Shown here: piece after piece, positions 52,650 to 61,349 of the stretch | Layout of the letters: each line of letters opens with the position of its first letter | Position numbering within the stretch: the stretch's first letter is position 1 | Source of the DNA: Dorea sp. AM10-31 | GTDB lineage: Bacteria > Bacillota > Clostridia > Lachnospirales > Lachnospiraceae | Direction: 5' to 3' | NCBI RefSeq assembly: GCF_003435815.1 | Contig: NZ_QTUV01000006.1 | Span: 62,001 to 126,000 of the forward strand | DNA: 64,000 nt | Notes under the pieces: generated by a model | Seen by the model: only the letters and a program-made list of their open reading frames with translations | Told to the model about the DNA's origin: nothing | Databases searched by the model: none | Translations under genes and position numbers: made by a program

Positions 52650-55383
52650 GTGCGACTTGTTCGTAGGCGGTAAAAAGTCTACGCACAATCGTAAAAATAT
52701 GATTGTGAACTGATAATTTGATAAGTGGAATGATGGGGTAACGCCCTGAAACGCTTACACTTGGTGGGCATGCAGTTTCTGTAAAGGAGATTGTATGAAG
52801 CCCCACGACAAAGACTGAGAGTAACCGTAGCAGCTTGCCAATAAAGTTGCCGAAAGCAGTCCAGAGGTGGATTGTGTTACCTATAGGTCGAGTGTCTATA
52901 AAATATCTATGGTTAGAATGTCTGCTCTGGCGTGCAGACTGACGAATCTGCGAAGGTACGGTTCTAAAAGAAGACCATATAGAAATGTATGGGTGCGTTA
53001 AAGCGCAGTCAGTGTGGTTTAGTAGAAATTTTCCCTACGAACGACCATGATATGTTACAGGCATATCCAAGCTGACAGGACTATAGCAGAAACCTAAGGA
53101 TATATATGCACAGATAGAATTGTCGGAACAAGGAAAGGTACCAGGTCTCTTTTCAGAGATTTTCTGACGAAGAATATAAGCAGATTTACTGGTGCTGAAA
53201 GGTGGAGATCGAACCGTTGAGAACTCCTGTAATGGGAGAAGGAGGAATGGTCTCCAGCCGATTGTGAAAAATCAGATATTATTCAGTCCAACATAAGGAT
53301 TCGAGTAAGACCAAAAGGGTCACTTTCAAGGAGGTGATGCCTTATGCCAAAGAAAAGCAAAAGCCTATGTGTAGATGACCTTCGGCATGCAGAATATTAT
53401 GATATGCAGACTACTTTTGATACATTATATCAAAAGAGCATGGACGGTGAAAAATTCGAGCATCTCATGGAGCTGATACTAAGCCGGGACAATATACTGC
53501 TTGCATATAGAAATATAAAAGCCAACAAGGGAAGCTATACAGCAGGAACAGACAATCAGAATATCACAGTAATCGGGAGAATGACACCCGATATGGTAGT
53601 AAAGAAAGTGAGGTTTATTGTCACAGAAAGTCAGCATGGCTACAGACCCAAACCTGTAAGGCGAAAAGATATCCCAAAGCCAAATGGAAAAACACGTCCA
53701 TTAGGGATTCCCTGTATATGGGACAGGCTGGTACAGCAATGTGTGAAACAGATTTTAGAACCAATATGTGAAGCAAAGTTTTATAACAACAGCTATGGGT
53801 TCAGACCTAATCGGTCTGTAGAACATGCAATATCAAAAACCTATACGATGTTACAGCGAATGAATTTACATTATGTTATTGAATTTGACATAAAAGGGTT
53901 CTTTGATAATGTGAATCACAGCAAGCTGATAAAGCAGATGTGGGCAATGGGAATACAAGATAAGCAGCTGCTATTTGTAATCCGGCGAATTCTGAGCGCA
54001 CCTATACGAATGCAGGACGGTTCCACGATTATCCCTGACAAGGGAACACCGCAGGGAGGAATTATTTCCCCTTTGCTGGCAAATATCGTACTGAATGAAC
54101 TTGACTGGTGGGTAGCGAGCCAGTGGGAAGAAAATCCTCTGGCATTGCAGAAAGCGAAGTATCGGACTATCCGCACATCCCCAGTTCTGGACAAAGGCAG
54201 TGGATACAATATGATGCGCAAAACAAGATTAAAAGAAATGCACATCATTCGATATGCGGATGATTTTAGAATTTTCTGTAAAACCAAGGAAGATGCCGTA
54301 AAAACAAAAGAAGCTGTTACAAGGTGGATTGAAGAACGACTGAGGCTTGAAGTATCCCCAGAGAAAACAAGGATTGTAAATACCCGTAAAAGGTGGTCGG
54401 AGTTTTTGGGATTCAAGATAAGAGTTATTCAGAAAAACCACAGATATATCGTGAAGTCAGCAATTTGTGACAAAAAGGCTAAGATTGAAAAAGAGAAGTT
54501 AGTGGAACAGGCAAAACATATCGCCAAGCCAAGGGAGAAAATGACTTGTTTAAATGAGATAAGATTATACAACTCCATGGTGTTAGGCATACAGAATTAT
54601 TATCAGATTGCAACCTGTATCAGTATTGATTGCAGGGGATTCCACAGACAGGTGATGACGGTACTGACCAATCGGATGAACACTGAAAAAGGAAGTATGC
54701 TGAAACGGGAAGGTGGGACAATGACAAAAAGCGAACAGGAAAGGTTTGGAAAATCGAAAATGGTTCGTTATGTTGCTGGAATTGACCAAATGATATACCC
54801 AATCGCATATGTGAAATATAAAGTGGCTATGCCGAAAAGAATCAAAGTATGCAGTTATACAGCGGAAGGCAGAGAGCCAATCCATACAGAATTAAGCCTA
54901 AATAAGGCAGTTCTGTATGGATTGAAAACAAAGAAACCTCAAGAAGATAGCATAGAAGTTCTGGACAGCAGTCTGTCACTCTTTTCTGCACAGCAAGGGA
55001 AATGTGCTATCAGCGGGGAAGAATTTACAACTGCCCAAAGCATTGCTTGTTGGTATAAAAAGCCAAAAGAGCAAGGTGGTTTGGAACGCTACAAAAATAT
55101 GACTCTGATTCATGACAGATATTTACCGTTATTACAGAAAACATCTCTGGAACAATTAAAAGCCTTAGCCAAAACATTGAAAGTAACTACGAAAATGATG
55201 TCTAAGATAAACAGTCTGCGAAAGCTGTCTGGACTTCCTACAATAGGATAATGTGAAAATTTGGAAACTGATTAAATATCTGAGAAAAGCAATCGGTGGG
55301 GCGCCGGATGCGGTGAAAGTCGCATGTCCGGTGCTAGTCGGGGGAAAAGCTGGAGATTACATCAAAGGCTTACCTATCGACAC
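52650..55383 (+). mobile_element. Group II intron with reverse transcriptase, inserted in traG
   Basis: The 5' end GTGCG (52650) and the 3' AC (55383) fit group II consensus. Domain V is the hairpin near 55301-55334 (GCGCCGGATGCG, GAAA loop, CGCATGTCCGGTGC), followed by a domain VI arm ending CTATCGACAC. The non-coding domains I-III lie in 52650-53340 and contain TTTCCC (near 53030), which can pair, with one G-T, to GGGAGA, the last six exon bases, as EBS1-IBS1. Excision restores the traG frame exactly, so the ends are well supported. Confidence 0.92.
53344..55251 (+). CDS. ltrA: Group II intron reverse transcriptase/maturase
   Basis: 635 residues from ATG 53344 (AAGGAGGTG about 7 bases upstream). 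Reverse-transcriptase domain (about 50-380) with the catalytic YADDF (304-308) and the upstream GTPQGGIISPLLANIVL motif. Maturase domain X follows (about 410-530). The C-terminal ~90 residues occupy the place of an HNH endonuclease but lack most ligands: QQGKCAISGEEF has one Cys, and the expected HHI stretch reads ACWYKKP, while NMTLIHDRY is kept. It should splice the intron RNA and copy it at new sites; the endonuclease may be inactive. Confidence 0.95.
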   Translation: MPKKSKSLCVDDLRHAEYYDMQTTFDTLYQKSMDGEKFEHLMELILSRDNILLAYRNIKANKGSYTAGTDNQNITVIGRMTPDMVVKKVRFIVTESQHGYRPKPVRRKDIPKPNGKTRPLGIPCIWDRLVQQCVKQILEPICEAKFYNNSYGFRPNRSVEHAISKTYTMLQRMNLHYVIEFDIKGFFDNVNHSKLIKQMWAMGIQDKQLLFVIRRILSAPIRMQDGSTIIPDKGTPQGGIISPLLANIVLNELDWWVASQWEENPLALQKAKYRTIRTSPVLDKGSGYNMMRKTRLKEMHIIRYADDFRIFCKTKEDAVKTKEAVTRWIEERLRLEVSPEKTRIVNTRKRWSEFLGFKIRVIQKNHRYIVKSAICDKKAKIEKEKLVEQAKHIAKPREKMTCLNEIRLYNSMVLGIQNYYQIATCISIDCRGFHRQVMTVLTNRMNTEKGSMLKREGGTMTKSEQERFGKSKMVRYVAGIDQMIYPIAYVKYKVAMPKRIKVCSYTAEGREPIHTELSLNKAVLYGLKTKKPQEDSIEVLDSSLSLFSAQQGKCAISGEEFTTAQSIACWYKKPKEQGGLERYKNMTLIHDRYLPLLQKTSLEQLKALAKTLKVTTKMMSKINSLRKLSGLPTIG

Positions 55384-56432
55384 AGTCCGAGACTGCACTT
55401 TTACAGGCACTTATGCTGTATTTGCTGCATGAAGCTCCACCAGAAGAACAGAACTTCCCGATGATCATGGAAATGCTTGGCAGTGCACAGGTCAAAGAAG
55501 ATGATGAGGATTACCAGTCACCATTGGACATTTTGTTTGAAAGACTGGAAATGCGGGACCCAGAGAGTATTGCGGTCAAGCAGTATGCCATTTATAAGCA
55601 GGCGGCCGGCAAGACTGCGAAATCTATTTTGATTTCTGTTGGTGTCCGTCTGGCAGCGTTCAATCTGAAACAGATCGCCAATCTGACCTGTACAGACGAA
55701 CTGGACTTATACAGTATCGGGGAGAAAAAAGTGGCACTGTTTTGCTGTATTCCAGATGCGGACACCAGTATGAATTATCTGGTCGGCATGATTTACAGCA
55801 ATCTGTTTCAGACACTGTATTATGTGGCAGACCGGAAGTACGGAGGAAGGCTTCCGATTCCGGTACACTGCATTATGGATGAATGGCCAAACGTAGCATT
55901 GCCGGATGACTTTGACAAGATTCTGGCAACCATGCGTTCCAGAGGGATTTCCTGCAGTATCATCATCCAGAACATTGCACAGATGAAAGCCTTGTTTAAA
56001 GACTCGTATGAGAGTCTTATCGGTAACTGCGATGAATTTTTATATTTGGGTGGAAATGAAAAAGAAGGACATAAGTATGTCTCGGAATTATTGGGAAAAG
56101 AGACATTGGATACCAATACCTACGGACAGACAAAAGGGCGTAGCGGTAGCTATTCGGTGAATTATCAGCAGACTGGAAGGGAACTTTTAACACCGGATGA
56201 AATACGGCTTTTAGATAACCGCAAAGCGATTTTGTTTATTCGTGGGGAGCGTCCAATCATGGACGATAAATATGATTTAAAAAAGCATGTGAATTTCAGA
56301 TACACAGAGGACGGTGGTGCATCGCCTTATGATTATGCGAAAACACCACTGGCTCACGACGACCTAAAGATTGACATTAACAGATTAGACGACTACGAAC
56401 TGCTGTCTACCGAGGACATCCTTGGTGAATAG
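55384..56432 (+). CDS. traG: VirD4/TraG coupling protein, second exon
   Basis: Continues the AAA domain: SETALLQALMLYLLHEAPPE, Walker B VHCIMDEWPNVALP, ATMRSRGISCSIIIQNIAQM, FLYLGGNEKEGHKYVSELLG and the C-terminal segment GRELLTPDEIRLLDNRKAIL. Without splicing, an internal ATG (55413) would give only a 339-residue fragment without Walker A. The whole protein needs the intron upstream to be removed. The channel genes follow after 30 bases. Confidence 0.9.
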
Positions 56433-56462
56433 CAGTTTTTTGATGGATTGGAGTGATGTGTA

Positions 56463-56837
56463 TTGAAGAAACTTCTCACAGGAGAAAAAAATAGAACAAA
56501 AAAGAATACAACTGAAAAAATGACAACCCCGATGCCGATGGGGAGAAAACAGAAAAAGTGGATGAGCCTTTACATGGCGCTGGTACTGACCGTAACGGTT
56601 GGAGCAACGACCGCATTCGCAGCCGGAGATCCGTTGTCCGTTATCAATAACTTGTCTACATTTATTTTTTCTCTGATTCGTGCGATCGGTTTGATTTTGC
56701 TTGGATTTGGTGTTGTGCAGGTTGGTCTGTCTTTAAAAAGCCATGATCCAAGCCAGAGGGCAAATGGATTTCTGACACTGGCCGGAGGAGTAATTATTAC
56801 GTTTGCCAAAGAAATCCTCGATTTGATTATGGCGTAA
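56463..56837 (+). CDS. VirB2-like pilin / Maff2-type membrane protein
   Basis: 124 residues from TTG 56463 (GGAGTGATG upstream; ATG 56520 is an alternative that drops 19 basic residues). A signal-like helix (MSLYMALVLTVTVGATTAFA, likely cleavage AFA-AGD) is followed by two helices (FIFSLIRAIGLILLGFGVVQ; NGFLTLAGGVIITFAKEIL) around a short basic loop, the fold plan of VirB2/TrbC pilins. In Tn1549-type elements the gene in this place is called Maff2. It probably forms part of the transfer channel or its surface. Confidence 0.75.
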   Translation: MKKLLTGEKNRTKKNTTEKMTTPMPMGRKQKKWMSLYMALVLTVTVGATTAFAAGDPLSVINNLSTFIFSLIRAIGLILLGFGVVQVGLSLKSHDPSQRANGFLTLAGGVIITFAKEILDLIMA

Positions 56838-56867
56838 GCCTCTTTGAAAAAATATATCAGGAAACAG

Positions 56868-56891
56868 CAGGAGTGCCGGAAGGTACTCCTG
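56868..56891 (+). other. Stable intergenic hairpin
   Basis: CAGGAGTGCC pairs with GGTACTCCTG (one G-T pair) around a GGAA loop, between the virB2-like and virB6-like genes. No T-run follows; it may stabilise or process the mRNA so that the pilin is made in excess. Confidence 0.6.
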
Positions 56892-56924
56892 TATTCAAAA
56901 ATATGTTCAGGGAGGTGAGAATAT

Positions 56925-57767
56925 TTGAGTGACAACTGGATTGTACAGAATCTAAACTCAGCACTATCCACATGGAGTGAAAAGATGGCAGAACTGTGGA
57001 CTCTGCTGACTGAAAATCCGGCAACTTTTAAGGGTGGCGGCATCTGGCGGATTATGACAAATATCAATGATGCACTGACAGCCATTGCCTATGGATTACT
57101 GGTGTTATTTTTTGCAGCCGGAATCATAAAAACGTGTGGCAGTTTTACAGATCTGAAAAAGCCGGAACATGTGCTAAAAGCATTTATCCGGTTTGCTCTT
57201 GCTCAGGGAGCAATCACATACGGAATGGAACTTATGCGGGCACTGTTTTCCATCGTGCAGGGAATCGTGACAACCGTAATGAGCGGCTCCAGTATGGCAG
57301 GAAGCGTGACGGAACTTCCAACGGAGATTGTAGATAAGATTGAGAGCGTGGGAATGCTGGAATCCATTCCGTTGTGGATTGTCACACTGCTTGGCAGTCT
57401 GCTGATCACTGTATTGTCATTTGTGATGATTCTGACAGTGTATGGCAGAATGTTCAAAATTTATATGTATACGGCAATCGCCCCGATTCCGATTTCCTCA
57501 TTTGCAGGAGAACCCACGCAGTCCATTGGAAAGAACTTTATCCGTTCTTATATAGGCGTATGTCTGGAAGGGGCAATTATTGCACTGGCATGTATTATCT
57601 TTTCTGCTTATGCAGCAAGCCCTCCGGCTGTCGGAGATACGGAGTTGAGTGCAGTTACAATCGTGTGGAACTATGTAGGAGAACTGGTATTTAATTTACT
57701 GGTGTTGGTTGGAGCAATTAAGGCATCTGACCGTATTGTCAGAGAAATGATGGGACTTGGAGGTTAA
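56925..57767 (+). CDS. VirB6/TrbL-like conjugal membrane protein
   Basis: 280 residues from TTG 56925 (GGGAGGTGAG about 7 bases upstream). Six or more hydrophobic segments: AIAYGLLVLFFAAGIIKTC, FALAQGAITYGMELM, LWIVTLLGSLLITVLSFVMI, YTAIAPIPISSFAG, YIGVCLEGAIIALACIIFSA, LVFNLLVLVGAI. The pattern, including the IAPIPISSFAGE loop, is that of the TrbL/VirB6-type proteins of Gram-positive elements that line the inner-membrane channel. It lies between the pilin-like gene and the DUF4313 gene. Confidence 0.85.
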   Translation: MSDNWIVQNLNSALSTWSEKMAELWTLLTENPATFKGGGIWRIMTNINDALTAIAYGLLVLFFAAGIIKTCGSFTDLKKPEHVLKAFIRFALAQGAITYGMELMRALFSIVQGIVTTVMSGSSMAGSVTELPTEIVDKIESVGMLESIPLWIVTLLGSLLITVLSFVMILTVYGRMFKIYMYTAIAPIPISSFAGEPTQSIGKNFIRSYIGVCLEGAIIALACIIFSAYAASPPAVGDTELSAVTIVWNYVGELVFNLLVLVGAIKASDRIVREMMGLGG

Positions 57768-57771
57768 AAAT

Positions 57772-58203
57772 ATGGATACAAAGAAAACATTAAGATATAA
57801 CTGGGAATTCGGACGTGAGACAGTAGCGATACGAGTGAGCTCTTATCGGAACAATGGAAATTTATATGTAGGACTCTGCCATAAGGAAGGGAGAGAATGG
57901 GAAGATTTTGGAGATGTAACCATTAATCTGCCCTATCAGTTCTTAGAGCCAAATGAGGCTTTTATAACAGGAGATTTTACCAAGGATATGCTTCATTTTA
58001 TCAAGGAACATAAACTTGGAAAAGTGTTGAATGAAACAGGAAGATCAGGATATGCAACCTATCAGAAGGTAGCGTTTGATCTAGCAAGACTTGCGGAATT
58101 TGATCCGGAAGGCGTTGCAGAACATTGTAGATTTGCCGGGATAGAAGTACCGAAAGAAAAACCACAGAAAACGAAGAAACAAAACAGGGGAGAGGAACGA
58201 TAA
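57772..58203 (+). CDS. DUF4313-like protein
   Basis: 143 residues from ATG 57772, directly after the virB6-like stop, with GGAGG (57759-57763) inside the end of that gene. TLRYNWEFGRETVAIRVSSY, NGNLYVGLCHKEGREWEDFG, VTINLPYQFLEPNEAFITGD and KVLNETGRSGYATYQKVAFD match the DUF4313 pattern from memory. Soluble; function unknown. The C-terminus is basic, KTKKQNRGEER. Confidence 0.8.
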   Translation: MDTKKTLRYNWEFGRETVAIRVSSYRNNGNLYVGLCHKEGREWEDFGDVTINLPYQFLEPNEAFITGDFTKDMLHFIKEHKLGKVLNETGRSGYATYQKVAFDLARLAEFDPEGVAEHCRFAGIEVPKEKPQKTKKQNRGEER

Positions 58204-58206
58204 TTT

Positions 58207-58647
58207 ATGGAAGTAAAGATGAACAAAGAAATCAGGGACTATCAGGAATCCATGTTTATGGGACTGGACCTGAGACAATGTGTGTGTTCTGTTCTTGCGA
58301 TTCTTACAGCAGTCGGAATTTACTTTGGAATGCGTGATATTACCGGACAGGAAATAACCGGATGGCTGTGTGTGCTTGGTGCTGCTCCATTTGCTGCCTG
58401 TGGCTTTTTCAAATATCATGGTATGACAGCCGAACAGTTTTTATGGGCAGTGATCAAATCCGAATTGCTGTATCCGAAGAAACTGGTGTTTCAGTCGGAA
58501 GATATCTACTACTCCTGCATGCAGGAGACCATCTCGCTGGGAGAAAAGAATCAAAAGGATGGAGCGGAAATCATAAAAGAGCGGGAGCAAAAAGCAGAAG
58601 CAAAACAGAGAAAGAAACGTAAGGGAAGGAGTGATGCCTTTGATTAA
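58207..58647 (+). CDS. PrgI-family (VirB3-like) membrane protein
   Basis: 146 residues from ATG 58207, three bases after the previous stop. Starts MEVKMNKEIRDYQESMFMGL, has two helices (VCSVLAILTAVGIYFGM; WLCVLGAAPFAACGFF) and KLVFQSEDIYYS, typical of PrgI, the VirB3 counterpart of Gram-positive conjugation systems. The tail is basic and repeats RKKRKGR. Its 3' end overlaps the VirB4 start, which fits the known VirB3-VirB4 partnership. Confidence 0.88.
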   Translation: MEVKMNKEIRDYQESMFMGLDLRQCVCSVLAILTAVGIYFGMRDITGQEITGWLCVLGAAPFAACGFFKYHGMTAEQFLWAVIKSELLYPKKLVFQSEDIYYSCMQETISLGEKNQKDGAEIIKEREQKAEAKQRKKRKGRSDAFD

Positions 58648-60970
58648 AACCTTAAGTCAGGCACTTCGGATGGATAAGGAACGCTTCAAAGTTCCGAAAT
58701 CCGTCCAACAGGCAATTCCCATCCAGCGAATCTGGCCGGATGGAATTTTTCAACAGGGAACGAAATTCTCAAAAACATATCGTTTTACAGATATCAACTA
58801 TTATATTGCGAGTAAGGACAATAAGACAGAAATGTTTCTGGATTATTCCGAACTCTTAAATTCATTGGATTCCGGCATTTCTGCCAAAATTACCATCAAT
58901 AACCGGAGAATCAATAAAGAAGAATTTGAAAAATCAATCCTGCTTCCAATGAAGGAAGATGGACTGGACCACTATCGGGAAGAATACAACGAAATGCTCC
59001 TGTCTAAGATTACAGGAACAAACAACAGCATCTATCAGGAACGGTATCTGACCGTCAGTGTACATAAAAGATCGATTGATGATGCAAGAACCTATTTTGC
59101 ACGTATCGGAACAGACATCGTAACACATCTGGCAAAGTTATCGTCCACAGCAGAAGGACTGGACGCAGAGAGCCGGCTCCAGATTTTTAGGGATTTCTTC
59201 AAGGGAGATGTCCCACAGGCATTCCCATTTGATCTGAAACAATTTGCCAAGAAGGGAACAAGTTTCAAGGACTGGATGTGTCCGGATTCTATGGAATTTG
59301 AACGGGACCATTTTAAAATCGGTGACAGGTACGGAAGAGTCCTGTATATGCAGGATTATGCAAGTTATGTCAAAGATGACATGATTTCAGAACTGTGTGA
59401 CTTCAGCCGGAATCTGATGTTGTCGATTGACATCCTGCCAGTCCCTACGGATGAAGCAGTAAGGGAAATCCAGAACCGACTGCTTGGTGTGGAAACCAAC
59501 GTGACCAACTGGCAGAGAAGGCAGAACGCAAACAATAACTTTTCAGCTATCGTCCCATACGATATGGAGTTGCAGAGGAAAGAAACGAAAGAAATGCTGG
59601 ATGATCTGACAACCAGAGACCAGCGGATGATGTTTGGAATTCTGACGATGGTACATCTGGCAGACAGTAAAAAGCAACTGGATTCCGATACAGAACTGCT
59701 CCTGTCGGTGGCAAGAAAGCATCTGTGCCAGATGTCAACATTAAAGTGGCAGCAAGTGGACGGACTCAATACAGTGCTTCCTTACGGACTGCGAAAGCTC
59801 AATGCGCTGCGTACACTGACAACGGAATCAACGGCTGTTTTAATCCCGTTCCATACCCAGGAAATCCTGCAGCCGGGAGGTATCTATTATGGGCAGAATG
59901 CAGTCAGCAAGAACCTTCTGGTAGCCGACCGGAAGAAACTGATGAATGGAAACAGTTTCCGGTTGGGCGTCAGTGGATCAGGAAAGAGCTTTTCGGCAAA
60001 AGAAGAGATTGTGCATCTGGCATTGAGTACCGATGACGATATCCTGATTCTTGATCCGGAGTCCGAATTCACAAAATTAGTAGAGGCTCTTGGTGGACAG
60101 GTTGTAAAAGTATCTGCGACATCAGACAATCACCTGAATGCAATGGATATGGACGCAGCCTACGGCAATGAAAAGAATCCACTGATTGAAAAATCGGAGT
60201 TTATCCTGTCTGTGTTCGAGCAGTTGGTTGGAGCAGGAAATCTGTCGGCAAAAGAAAAGTCGATTCTGGATCGCTGTGCTGCAGATGTGTACCGGGATTA
60301 TATCCGAAGTGGTTATACCGGAGAAGTTCCGACATTGAAAGATATGTACCGACAGCTGATGTTACAGCCGGAAGAAGAGGCAAGAGGACTGGCATTATCA
60401 TCCGAACTTTTTATCAATGGAAGCCTGAACACCTTTGCACAGCCGACCAATGTGAATAAGAAGAACAGGATCATGGATTATGATATCCGGGAACTGGGGG
60501 AACAGCTGATGCCACTGGGAATGCTGGTTACCTTAGACAGTATTTTCAACAGGGTAATTCAGAACTGGAAAGAAGGAAAAACTACATGGATATTTGCCGA
60601 TGAGTTTTATTTGTTATTTCGCTATGAATACAGTGCAAATTTCTTCTACCGACTGTACAAGAGAATCAGAAAATACAATGGATTCGTGACAGGTTTAACC
60701 CAAAATGTTGAGGAACTTCTGAAATCGGACACTGCAAGACTGATGTTGGCAAACAGTGAGTTTTTGATTCTTTTGAATCAGGCAAGTACAGACAGGGAAG
60801 AACTGGCAACTCTTTTGAATATTTCCGAAAACCAACTGTCCTATATTACAAATGTATCGGTTGGCAGTGGTCTAATCCGTTGCTCTGGGAATATCGTACC
60901 ATTTGAGAATACGTTCCCAAAGAATACAGACCTTTATAAACTAATGACAACAAAACCGGGAGAATCATAA
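58634..60970 (+). CDS. VirB4/TraE-type conjugation ATPase
   Basis: 778 residues from ATG 58634, preferred over the adjacent GTG 58631. The N-terminal ~400 residues are the VirB4-type domain; the ATPase domain has Walker A FRLGVSGSGKSFSAKEEI (near 445) and Walker B TWIFADEFYLLF (near 653), then FVTGLTQNVEELLKS and FLILLNQASTDREEL. It powers assembly and transfer through the channel. It overlaps the prgI-like gene and shares a base with the next gene's start. Length and motif order are normal for the family. Confidence 0.95.
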   Translation: MPLIKTLSQALRMDKERFKVPKSVQQAIPIQRIWPDGIFQQGTKFSKTYRFTDINYYIASKDNKTEMFLDYSELLNSLDSGISAKITINNRRINKEEFEKSILLPMKEDGLDHYREEYNEMLLSKITGTNNSIYQERYLTVSVHKRSIDDARTYFARIGTDIVTHLAKLSSTAEGLDAESRLQIFRDFFKGDVPQAFPFDLKQFAKKGTSFKDWMCPDSMEFERDHFKIGDRYGRVLYMQDYASYVKDDMISELCDFSRNLMLSIDILPVPTDEAVREIQNRLLGVETNVTNWQRRQNANNNFSAIVPYDMELQRKETKEMLDDLTTRDQRMMFGILTMVHLADSKKQLDSDTELLLSVARKHLCQMSTLKWQQVDGLNTVLPYGLRKLNALRTLTTESTAVLIPFHTQEILQPGGIYYGQNAVSKNLLVADRKKLMNGNSFRLGVSGSGKSFSAKEEIVHLALSTDDDILILDPESEFTKLVEALGGQVVKVSATSDNHLNAMDMDAAYGNEKNPLIEKSEFILSVFEQLVGAGNLSAKEKSILDRCAADVYRDYIRSGYTGEVPTLKDMYRQLMLQPEEEARGLALSSELFINGSLNTFAQPTNVNKKNRIMDYDIRELGEQLMPLGMLVTLDSIFNRVIQNWKEGKTTWIFADEFYLLFRYEYSANFFYRLYKRIRKYNGFVTGLTQNVEELLKSDTARLMLANSEFLILLNQASTDREELATLLNISENQLSYITNVSVGSGLIRCSGNIVPFENTFPKNTDLYKLMTTKPGES

Positions 60971-61320
60971 TGAAGAAAAAAGAAGAAGTAACGATAACTT
61001 TTTATGCTGCAGAGTGCGGTGAGTTCCATGATTTAGGAGAATATACAAAATGCAGAACGCTGGAAGAGGCATATAAAAAGTACCAGAAATATTGTAGAAC
61101 ATCTGCCAATATGTGTCCGGCTATTGAGTTTTCTATTCATGATCCAGAATCAATTTATTCAGACATGGAATATCCATTACCGTTGTCATCAAAAGACAGG
61201 GGAGACTTGGAACTTGTGCCATATTACAACGAACATCCACTGGTAAATGAGGCAATCAGACAGGTGGAGCAGTTGCAGAAACAGCAGGAAAAAAAGAAAC
61301 ATCGGGATGTTGCCCGATGA
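60970..61320 (+). CDS. Small hypothetical conjugation-operon protein
   Basis: 116 residues, ATG overlapping the virB4 stop (TAATG). Starts KKKEEVTITFYAAECGEFHD, with LGEYTKCRTLEEAYKKYQKY and AIEFSIHDPESIYSDMEYPL in the middle; soluble, with a basic end QEKKKHRDVAR. This resembles the LPD16/YodL-type small domains seen on such elements, but the match is weak. Its tight coupling to virB4 means it is surely translated. Confidence 0.75.
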   Translation: MKKKEEVTITFYAAECGEFHDLGEYTKCRTLEEAYKKYQKYCRTSANMCPAIEFSIHDPESIYSDMEYPLPLSSKDRGDLELVPYYNEHPLVNEAIRQVEQLQKQQEKKKHRDVAR

Positions 61321-61349
61321 GATAAGAGATACGGAAAGAGGGTGACCGG

